A DNA stretch of 13,138 nucleotides from NCBI GenBank assembly GCA_964440915.1, contig CAYTTV010000078.1, forward strand, positions 1 to 13,138, in the 5' to 3' direction. Position numbers and translations under genes: made by a program. The notes beneath the pieces are model-generated. The model was not told where the DNA came from, made no database searches, and saw only the letters and a list, made by a program, of their open reading frames with translations. Source of the stretch: CAMPJM01 sp964440915 (GTDB taxonomy: Bacteria; Bacteroidota; Bacteroidia; Cytophagales; Cyclobacteriaceae). Shown here piece by piece: positions 1 through 5,835 of the stretch. Position 1 is the stretch's first letter; each line of letters begins with the position of its first letter.

Positions 1-55
1 ACTGCCGACCTCAGGGTTATGAATCCTGCGCTCTAACCATCTGAGCTACCCCGCC
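1..55 (-). tRNA. tRNA-Met (anticodon CAT), 3' end cut off by window edge
   Basis: Read on the minus strand, the acceptor 5' strand GGCGGGG (55-49), a D arm with GCTC/GAGC pairing and the conserved AGATGGTTAG-type loop, and an anticodon loop TTCATAA with anticodon CAT at 21-19 are all clear. The T arm and 3' acceptor strand lie beyond base 1. The tRNA starts with G1 instead of the C1 typical of bacterial initiator tRNA, so elongator Met is the best call; a tRNA-Ile2 with lysidine-modified CAT cannot be fully excluded without the 3' half. The last pair of the anticodon stem (31-39) is an A/C mismatch. A Bacteroidota-type promoter lies about 40 bases upstream. Confidence 0.93.
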
Positions 56-96
56 AATTATATTTTTACAACAATGCTCCTCATCAAAAGCGAGTG

Positions 97-128
97 CAAA
101 CATACGAAGTTTGAAATATATAATCCAA
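97..128 (-). promoter_or_regulatory. Bacteroidota-type promoter for tRNA-Met
   Basis: On the minus strand 104-97 reads TATGTTTG, a perfect match to the Bacteroidota -7 consensus TAnnTTTG. A TTG at 128-126 lies 21 bases upstream and fits the -33 element. Transcription would start near 92, giving a leader of about 37 bases before the mature tRNA. The consensus match is seen; promoter function is inferred. Confidence 0.5.
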
Positions 129-285
129 TAATAAAATTAAAGATTTAGTAAGAATGTGCATGAATATTTTCGGTTTAGACTATGGTCTTTTTTTAATTTG
201 CTGGTATTTCTATCATTAGTGGTTACTTTTACACTATCCGACATATATAATACAATATATTCATTTTAAAATATAAAATATAATC

Positions 286-837
286 ATGAAAAAACTTATC
301 TACGTTTTAATTTTTGGTGTTTCTACAATTACCCTTAATTCATGCGATTGGTTTGATGATGTCACCAAGAAGGACATCAATTTCACGACCGATCTTTCAT
401 TTGACGCGCATATAGATCAGGAAAGTGAAGGCGAAATAAATGAGACAATTATCTTCGATCCATTAGAGGATGATCAAATCCTTCGATATAAAGAGGATAT
501 AAAGAAAATTGAAGTAACAGGATTGAGCTATAAAATAAGCCAATTGAATACAGAACACGATGAGCAACTTTTTGATGGGAAGCTTGAGTACCAGATAGGT
601 GCCGGCCCAAGACTACCTTTGGCGGAGTTAAAGAATCTAGACATAAAAGCACTGGCAGCTTCAGGAGAAGCAATACAGTTTAATGTTCCTGCCAACATTT
701 TGTCTATATTGATGGATACTTTTGAAAGCTATAACAAGGTGACGATATATGTAACGGGCACTCTAAGTGAAGTACCTACTGATTTCAGGATGGAGATAAA
801 AGCTAATCTTAAAGTGACTGCTGAAGTAGAGATATAA
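286..837 (+). CDS. putative lipoprotein of unknown function
   Basis: This 183-residue protein starts with a typical lipoprotein signal: MKKL, a hydrophobic stretch (residues 4-17) and the lipobox LNSC with Cys20, so it should be lipidated and exported to the periplasmic side of a membrane. The mature part is acidic (DWFDDVTKKD at the start, DPLEDD near residue 60) and its C-terminal third alternates hydrophobic and polar residues as in a beta-rich fold. I recognise no catalytic motif or named family. The start codon directly precedes the signal peptide, and there is no Shine-Dalgarno sequence in the A/T-rich leader. It is a single gene, convergent with the PAP2 gene, and ends at a strong shared terminator. 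Confidence 0.85.
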   Translation: MKKLIYVLIFGVSTITLNSCDWFDDVTKKDINFTTDLSFDAHIDQESEGEINETIIFDPLEDDQILRYKEDIKKIEVTGLSYKISQLNTEHDEQLFDGKLEYQIGAGPRLPLAELKNLDIKALAASGEAIQFNVPANILSILMDTFESYNKVTIYVTGTLSEVPTDFRMEIKANLKVTAEVEI

Positions 838-843
838 AAAATT

Positions 844-892
844 AAAATTTCACGATTCAGGTTCACCTTTGGACTGTGAATCGTGAAATTTT
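844..892. terminator. bidirectional intrinsic terminator
   Basis: The arms 844-859 and 877-892 are a perfect 16-bp inverted repeat (AAAATTTCACGATTCA and its complement) around a 17-base loop. Read on the plus strand the stem ends in TTTT and serves the lipoprotein gene, whose stop codon lies 6 bases before it. Read on the minus strand it is followed by a long T-rich tract and serves the PAP2 gene, whose stop is 25 bases away. The position between two convergent genes fits a shared terminator. Confidence 0.88.
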
Positions 893-917
893 GTATTATG
901 TTTTCAGTCCCCCAATC

Positions 918-1598
918 TTATAATTGCAACTGACGGTTTTCCTTGCCTATTTTTCTTCGCAGCCAATCCATTACAACCAAGACAGCAATCAGCCAAATAT
1001 AACCAGCAGCGAAACCTGCCACAACGTCACTGGTATAATGAACGCCCAGATACACCCTGCTAATGCCTATTAACAAAATCAAGGTGACCAAAAATAAAAT
1101 GCAACTTGCTTTTATCACAGTACTTAGCCTTCCTTTAGCAATCAAATAAATCAACAACCCATAAAATGCCACGCTAAACATGGCATGACCGCTAGGAAAG
1201 CTAAGGTTTGTTACCTCTACTATATGTTCTTGCAAGGGACGCTCTCTTCCATACCATAGCTTTAATAACGTATTGATAGTGGTGCAGCCTATAGAGTTGA
1301 CAAGTGTTATTATTGCATACCATTTGTGCGGACTAATGAACGTATAATAAATAAAGAGTCCAAAGATTGGAAAGATTACAAATATAGTGTCGCCTAGGAA
1401 AGTGGCTGATAGCATCAATTTGTCAATTATAGGCGATGCATATTGGCGAATAAGAAAATATCCTCTCTCATCAAACATCCCGACTTCATCATTGAGTAAA
1501 AGTATAGAGAGTTTTAAAAAAATGTAGAGTGCAATAAGACTACTGGCAAGAATGATAACATTACTGAAAGAGAATTGATTGGATTGTTTTGACCCCAT
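918..1598 (-). CDS. PAP2-family membrane lipid phosphatase
   Basis: This 226-residue integral membrane protein carries the complete three-part PAP2 phosphatase signature: K113-x6-R120-P121 (KLWYGRERP), P135-S-G-H138 (PSGH), and S180-R181-x5-H187-x3-D191 (SRVYLGVHYTSD). His187 is the expected nucleophile and His138 the general acid. About five to six hydrophobic segments are visible (near 12-36, 66-88, 93-112, 139-154, 163-180, 194-211). Such enzymes remove phosphate from lipid phosphates, for example undecaprenyl diphosphate, phosphatidic acid or phosphatidylglycerophosphate; the substrate cannot be read from the sequence, so I give no symbol. The start ATG gives a short polar N terminus before the first helix. 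No Shine-Dalgarno sequence is visible. It ends at the shared bidirectional terminator. Confidence 0.93.
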   Translation of the reverse strand: MGSKQSNQFSFSNVIILASSLIALYIFLKLSILLLNDEVGMFDERGYFLIRQYASPIIDKLMLSATFLGDTIFVIFPIFGLFIYYTFISPHKWYAIITLVNSIGCTTINTLLKLWYGRERPLQEHIVEVTNLSFPSGHAMFSVAFYGLLIYLIAKGRLSTVIKASCILFLVTLILLIGISRVYLGVHYTSDVVAGFAAGYIWLIAVLVVMDWLRRKIGKENRQLQL

Positions 1599-1766
1599 TT
1601 ATAATATCTTTTAAAAACAGAAATTGATTCCGTTTCGCAAATATGCATAAAAGGCACTAATAGTATGTTTCTATCAATAAAGAATTGATGCCTTAAAAGG
1701 GATTTACTTGAGTTGCCTTAATTTGACTTTTACTAACCCATTAACGAAGCAGCTTTTTATCAGTAA

Positions 1767-2876
1767 TTAGGAGGATTTTACAATACGGAAAGTCTTTGCC
1801 GGTGTGCCTTTTTGAACGATCGTAAACAGATAAATCCCTGATTTAAGCTGGTCATTGTTATTAACATAATAGGAGTTTATTCCTTTTTCTGCTTCTATGC
1901 TTTTATTAAAGATAGTCCTTCCTTGCATGTCCATCAATTTCAAATGCACTGTGCTGTTGTCCATTGAGTGAAAACTAACTTCAAAGTGTTCAAAATAAGG
2001 GTTAGGGCTGATAACTATTTGGGAAAGTTGGGGTTGACCTTTATCATTAACTACCGCTATGGCATTAAAATACTCAAACTTGCCATCGAAGTCGGTCTGC
2101 TTCAAACGATAGTAGTTATACCCTGATACAGGATATGGATCTATATAAGTATAGTTGATTCTCTTATTGCTGTTGCCCGCACCAGGTATCGTATCCAATA
2201 CAAAGAAATTCTGACCGTCCAGGCTTCTCTCTATTGTAAAGAAGTCATTGCCTTTTTCGGCCACTGTAGACCAACTGATCAAAACTTCTTCTTCGTTTGT
2301 CAATTCTCCTTTAAAAGAAATAAGCTCAATGGGAAGGAGTGATTCGGCATCTGTACCGAAGGCTTTGGGACCATCTTGATTAGTATCAATATTGATCCCG
2401 AGAAAGCCGAACCAGCCTGCTATATTGATGGCTGAACTTCTGCGAAAAAAACCGAAGTTTCCATGAAATGTAATTTTGCCTCCTTCGTTTATAGCCACCT
2501 TAGCATTGCGATCCATTTCTAACCGCATTGATTCTATTCTTAACGCACCATTTACAATGATCTCACCATCAAAACTATGAATGCCCCGGTTGCCCTGGTA
2601 TGTAATCACATGATCCTTTTTTATAATTACCCTTTCACCATTTTGGGGCCTTCTGTTTAAGTTCCAGGAGGAGGCGGCATTCCAGTTGCCTGAAGTTAAT
2701 GAAACGATAATAGGAGGATTACTTTCATTGGCGGCATAAGATGTCTTGCCTATCCCTAAATTGAAAAAGAAGAAGGCTCCTATGCCGATAGCCAAGACTG
2801 CGGCTGCACCTCTTAAAGTGTAGTTTATGATAGTTTTTAGGCTGGTCTTGGTAGTTTGCTGTAATGATGTCTTCAT
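1767..2876 (-). CDS. type IX secretion substrate with C-terminal sorting domain
   Basis: The 369-residue protein is exported and probably released or attached to the cell surface. It has an unusually long n-region (1-22), a hydrophobic signal segment (about 23-42) and a likely cleavage site near TSYAAN (45-50). Residues 58-160 contain GNWNAASSWN and NGERVIIKKDHVI followed by short INGAL-type strands, like the G8/beta-helix-like modules common in secreted Bacteroidota proteins. Residues 182-277 (LPIELISF, then WSTVAEKGNDFFTIERS and YYRLKQTDFDG) form a fibronectin-like module frequently found just before the sorting domain. Residues 285-369 are a type A type IX sorting domain: ISPNP (289-293), GRTIFN, SGIYLFTI and the terminal FRIVKSS. 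No enzyme motif is visible; adhesion or matrix function is a guess. It follows the sensor gene by 251 bases, with a terminator-like hairpin between. Confidence 0.88.
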   Translation of the reverse strand: MKTSLQQTTKTSLKTIINYTLRGAAAVLAIGIGAFFFFNLGIGKTSYAANESNPPIIVSLTSGNWNAASSWNLNRRPQNGERVIIKKDHVITYQGNRGIHSFDGEIIVNGALRIESMRLEMDRNAKVAINEGGKITFHGNFGFFRRSSAINIAGWFGFLGINIDTNQDGPKAFGTDAESLLPIELISFKGELTNEEEVLISWSTVAEKGNDFFTIERSLDGQNFFVLDTIPGAGNSNKRINYTYIDPYPVSGYNYYRLKQTDFDGKFEYFNAIAVVNDKGQPQLSQIVISPNPYFEHFEVSFHSMDNSTVHLKLMDMQGRTIFNKSIEAEKGINSYYVNNNDQLKSGIYLFTIVQKGTPAKTFRIVKSS

Positions 2877-3031
2877 CGTTTACTGCCTTAAGTGGTTACA
2901 GTCTATAAAAGTACTAGGGGCAGCACTTTTTATGATTGCCTAATTGACACTTATAGGTCATGCGTAATGAATGGGCAGGAAAAGCAAGAAACGTGAAAAT
3001 AAGCGAATAAGAACAAAGTCTTCAAGGGAAA

Positions 3032-3088
3032 AGCGATGACATCCGTCAATAGCCAATTTAAAAAGCCATGCTATAGGATCTCATCGCT
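3032..3088 (-). terminator. nested hairpin, likely terminator of the sensor gene
   Basis: Three helices nest in 57 bases: AGCGATGA (3032-3039) with TCATCGCT (3081-3088), 8 bp; ATCC (3041-3044) with GGAT (3076-3079), 4 bp after a single mismatch; and ATAGC (3049-3053) with GCTAT (3070-3074), 5 bp, closing a 16-base loop. On the minus strand the structure is followed by CTTTTCCCTT, a moderately T-rich tail, and starts 40 bases after the stop codon of the sensor gene. This fits an imperfect intrinsic terminator; a processed RNA element or a leader structure for the next gene is possible. Confidence 0.45.
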
Positions 3089-3127
3089 GCTCCATACTAA
3101 TCGATTATAAAAATATTTTGAGGATGG

Positions 3128-5242
3128 TTATTGCTTCAGCTTCGGCAAACCAAGCTTGTCAGCTTGCTTATTATAAAGCTGAACGGCTATGTCTTCATCT
3201 TCAATGTGGTACCTCGCCCCAATGTATTTTATAACTTTTCCACGCTTATCTTTTACAGGTTTTATGCTGGCATCTACCCAATAATAATCGCCAGTCTTAG
3301 TTTTGTTTTTTATAATACCTCTGAATATTTCTCCTCCTTGTATGGTTTTCCATAGCGCTTTGAACAATGCCTTGGGCATATCAGGATGTCTAAAGATACT
3401 ATGGGGCTGTCCTATGAGCTCTTCTTGGGTATAGCCAGACACGTCACATAGTTTTTGGTTGACATAGGCAATTGTCCCGTGCAGGTCAGCATCAGAAAGG
3501 ATCATTGATAAGCTCATGGCATCCTCACGCCTGCGCATATCCATCTCTCGACGCATTTGCTCAGTAACATCATTAGCAAAGGCTGCTGCAGCCATCACTT
3601 CTCCGTCCGAATCCCTTAAAGGGGCGTATTGCACTCTCATATATATATCTAATCCTTCTTCCTCAGAAAAGCTATGGTCAAGCGTGAAGTTTTCACCTTG
3701 GAGCGCTCTCGTGTATAGTTCTCTGTAATGTTCTTTTTCTTCTTCTGAAAAAAATTGAAGGGCATCCATACCAACACTTGCCTCGAAGCCTGTTCCTCGT
3801 ATAGAGTTAGCGTAAGCGGTGTTGAAACTGGTTACTTTGAAATTTTTGTCATAGGTGAAAATAGTATCCTTTGACAGGTTGATAAGGTCATTCAAGTATT
3901 GTTCCCTGTGCTGCAGCTCTTGGGTTGCCTTTTCCATTTCCTCTTGTATGGCGGACATTTCCTCTAGGCTTTGGCGCATTTCTTCTTCCTGTGCCTTCAA
4001 CTCTTCAGCTTGTTCCTTCGACTTATTGAGAAGTTGTTGCTGTTCGGATACATCCTTTGTAAACGCAACAAGTCCTGTTATTTCTCCAAGGGATCCTCGT
4101 AAAGGGTTGTAAGTGATGATGAAATAGTTTCCGTTGTATTCATTCGTCACTTCAATTGTTTCTCCAGCAAAAACCCTTTCATAAAGCTCAAACTCTTTCG
4201 GATCGTTAGACATGCGCTTCATATCAAAGCCTTTCTCGATCTTCATGCCAGACTGTTCCAGGTAATGGTTAAACACATTGTTGCTGATAATGAGCTTATG
4301 GTCCTTGTCCATGGCGTATATAGCATCTTTGCTAGAGTTGATCAGGCTGTTGAGGTAGTTTTCTTTCTCTTGAACTTCCTTCATCGCCCGCTCCATGTCT
4401 TCCTGGGTGGCAGCGAGCTCCTCCATATTTTGGCGCATTTCTTCTTCTTGCGCTTTCATTTCCTCAGCCTGCTGCTGGCTTTCTTGCAATAGGTACCTCG
4501 TCCTTTGATTGATTTTAACAGCAGAAATAGTGGAGGCTATGCTTTCTCCAAGCTTCTCTACAAACTGAATCCGATAGTCTGGTATCTTTTTGAAAGAAGC
4601 AAGTTCAATGGCCCCTAGTACCTTTTCCTCAATTTTTAATGGAACAATGAGGAGGTTTCTCGGCAAAGCATCGCCTAGACCAGAGGTGATTTTGATATAT
4701 CGTTCCGGTATTTCGGTCATATATATCGTCTCTTTCTCAAAAACTACTTGGCCAATGAGGCCTTCGCCTAATGCTATCTTGCGCTCGATGTGTTTTTTTC
4801 TGTTGTAGGCATAGCAGGTAATTAATTCTATGAAGACATCATCAGGGTTCTCATCATTGATCAGATAAAGTGCACCTTGGTTCATCTCCATGTACTTTAT
4901 CAGGTTTCTGAAGATGTCGTCGACTAATGTATTGGTATCGTCATTCTGAGACCTCAGGATATCCATGAACTTCGCCAAGCCTTCCGTTGCCCAGTTCCGC
5001 TCCTTTTCTTCTTTGGATATCTCTTGCATCTTATTGGCCATGCTCATTAAGGATGAGGCCAGCTCACTTTGTTGCTCTGCAAATTCCTCACCGTAATAGT
5101 CCGATTGAAGATTGCCATTTTCTATTTCCTTAATAAAGGCAGTGGCGAGGGTTATTTCCTTTTCGGCAAGGAGTTGTTTTCCCTTTAGGGATTCTAGCTT
5201 TTGCCGTTTGACAAACATATAAGGAAGATGTTTTTTGGCCAT
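3128..5242 (-). CDS. soluble sensor protein: HAMP-like, GAF, and three PAS domains
   Basis: The 704-residue protein has, in order: a HAMP-like helical pair (about 28-80, with FIKEIENGNL and SELASSLMSMANKMQEI); a GAF domain (about 85-245, with GEGLIGQVVFEKETIY); coiled coil 1 (245-297); PAS1 (297-400); coiled coil 2 (400-447); PAS2 (447-562); a short charged linker; and PAS3 (575-684). The coiled-coil/PAS junction is duplicated (259-320 matches 412-473 without gaps). PAS3 closely resembles the FAD-binding PAS of the aerotaxis receptor Aer: VSGYTQEELIGQPH, RHPDMP (618-623), W631, and GDYYWV (651-656). There is no transmembrane segment, histidine kinase, GGDEF, chemotaxis-signalling or DNA-binding domain, so it must act through a partner, perhaps by coiled-coil pairing. 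The sensing of redox state or oxygen is inferred from PAS3. The chosen ATG precedes a charged N terminus and lies about 40 bases from a perfect -7 box. Confidence 0.92.
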   Translation of the reverse strand: MAKKHLPYMFVKRQKLESLKGKQLLAEKEITLATAFIKEIENGNLQSDYYGEEFAEQQSELASSLMSMANKMQEISKEEKERNWATEGLAKFMDILRSQNDDTNTLVDDIFRNLIKYMEMNQGALYLINDENPDDVFIELITCYAYNRKKHIERKIALGEGLIGQVVFEKETIYMTEIPERYIKITSGLGDALPRNLLIVPLKIEEKVLGAIELASFKKIPDYRIQFVEKLGESIASTISAVKINQRTRYLLQESQQQAEEMKAQEEEMRQNMEELAATQEDMERAMKEVQEKENYLNSLINSSKDAIYAMDKDHKLIISNNVFNHYLEQSGMKIEKGFDMKRMSNDPKEFELYERVFAGETIEVTNEYNGNYFIITYNPLRGSLGEITGLVAFTKDVSEQQQLLNKSKEQAEELKAQEEEMRQSLEEMSAIQEEMEKATQELQHREQYLNDLINLSKDTIFTYDKNFKVTSFNTAYANSIRGTGFEASVGMDALQFFSEEEKEHYRELYTRALQGENFTLDHSFSEEEGLDIYMRVQYAPLRDSDGEVMAAAAFANDVTEQMRREMDMRRREDAMSLSMILSDADLHGTIAYVNQKLCDVSGYTQEELIGQPHSIFRHPDMPKALFKALWKTIQGGEIFRGIIKNKTKTGDYYWVDASIKPVKDKRGKVIKYIGARYHIEDEDIAVQLYNKQADKLGLPKLKQ

Positions 5243-5286
5243 ATCGGTAAAATAATCAGATTCTTTATTTTGAAAATATATGTTAA

Positions 5287-5294
5287 CAAAGGTA
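5287..5294 (-). promoter_or_regulatory. -7 promoter element for the sensor gene
   Basis: On the minus strand this reads TACCTTTG, a perfect TAnnTTTG. Transcription would start near 5282, leaving a leader of about 40 bases before the ATG at 5242. I see no convincing -33 TTTG at the usual distance; in its place lies a pair of direct repeats, which suggests help from an activator. Confidence 0.5.
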
Positions 5295-5317
5295 TTCTTA
5301 TGTACAGATTCTTATGT
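5294..5317. repeat. 10-bp direct repeat next to the -7 box, possible operator
   Basis: ATTCTTATGT occurs perfectly at 5294-5303 and again at 5308-5317, a spacing of 14 bases, abutting the -7 box just upstream of the promoter as read on the minus strand. This is where the -33 element and activator sites would sit. A regulatory role is inferred from position. Confidence 0.4.
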
Positions 5318-5333
5318 TTACATTTCGAGTGGT

Positions 5334-5370
5334 TTCTTACATTAATAAGTATTTGTAGAAGATGTAAGAA
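5334..5370. repeat. 9-bp inverted repeat, possible leader hairpin or operator
   Basis: TTCTTACAT (5334-5342) and ATGTAAGAA (5362-5370) are perfect inverted repeats around a 19-base loop. The arms resemble the direct repeats at 5294-5317 (shared TTCTTA). If the upstream -7 box at 5373-5380 is used, the minus-strand transcript would begin almost exactly with this stem-loop. Confidence 0.4.
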
Positions 5371-5372
5371 GT

Positions 5373-5380
5373 CAAATATA
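5373..5380 (-). promoter_or_regulatory. possible second, distal -7 box for the sensor gene
   Basis: The minus strand reads TATATTTG, again a perfect TAnnTTTG. It would give a start near 5369 and a leader of about 127 bases containing the inverted repeat and the direct repeats. No -33 element is apparent at the normal distance, and in A/T-rich DNA the match could be chance. Confidence 0.3.
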
Positions 5381-5714
5381 AGATGATGTCAAGAGGGTTT
5401 TTATTAGGGGCGCAAAGTAAGGCGTGGGGAATGGACGAAAGATGTCAGGCATTGAGAGAATACTGCCTCAGCTTGCTCGTGTTTGAAAGTGATAACGAGA
5501 ACAATACGATTTCCCAAACTTATTTCCGGTATTTTGCCTACAGGGTTTTTGTGCCATTGTTTGTAATATCTACCAAGTCATTACTTCTGGCTCGTATGTT
5601 ATTCCTCTTTTGCTCTTGTTAAAGTGAAGTTAAAGCGAAACCTTCAAACGCACTTTTCTTGGTTTTTGATGTTTTTCGGCTGTCAATTTTTGGAGTGTCT
5701 TCTCAGAGAGATGC
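5381..5714. other. intergenic stretch without a recognisable gene
   Basis: Between the sensor promoter region and the repeat-like block I find no convincing gene. The only sizeable plus-strand reading frame (5383-5622, 79 codons) has a composition without recognisable domains, no plausible promoter and no ribosome site. The stretch is A/T-rich, lies downstream of smc as that gene is transcribed, and shows no strong hairpin. Confidence 0.5.
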
Positions 5715-5820
5715 AGTAGCGCCCCTGATGGCAGTGGATACCCCGCCAAGGGAGAGGTTTTGTGGGTTGGTGCGGAGTAGTAGCGGACAGCAGGACAAGG
5801 CGCCCAAAAAACTGTATTCA
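5715..5820. repeat. GC-rich intergenic block resembling a Bacteroidota interspersed repeat
   Basis: This block is clearly more GC-rich than its surroundings and is bounded by GCGCCC at 5719-5724 and again, in the same orientation, at 5800-5805. It lies 16 bases downstream of the smc stop codon. On the minus strand it can be read as a short frame (within 5630-5821) with PCPAVRYYSAPTHKTSPLAG, the type of meaningless short peptide that arises where such dispersed repeats are translated. From memory, similar blocks recur between genes in Cytophagales and Flavobacteriia; only one copy is present here, so repeat status is inferred. Confidence 0.4.
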
Positions 5821-5835
5821 AAACTTGATAATCAC

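Noticed and set aside
197..231. Possible promoter for the lipoprotein gene (TTTG at 197-200, TACTTTTA at 224-231)
   Set aside because: The -7 box lacks the final G and the spacing of 23 bases is long; too weak to annotate.
5383..5622. A 79-codon plus-strand reading frame downstream of smc
   Set aside because: It has no recognisable domain, signal or ribosome site, its composition does not look coding, and its start overlaps the sensor's upstream promoter region.
5630..5821. A 63-codon minus-strand reading frame with PCPAVRYYSAPTHKTSPLAG
   Set aside because: It mostly overlaps the GC-rich repeat-like block, and such peptides look like chance translation of dispersed repeats. It has no promoter of its own.
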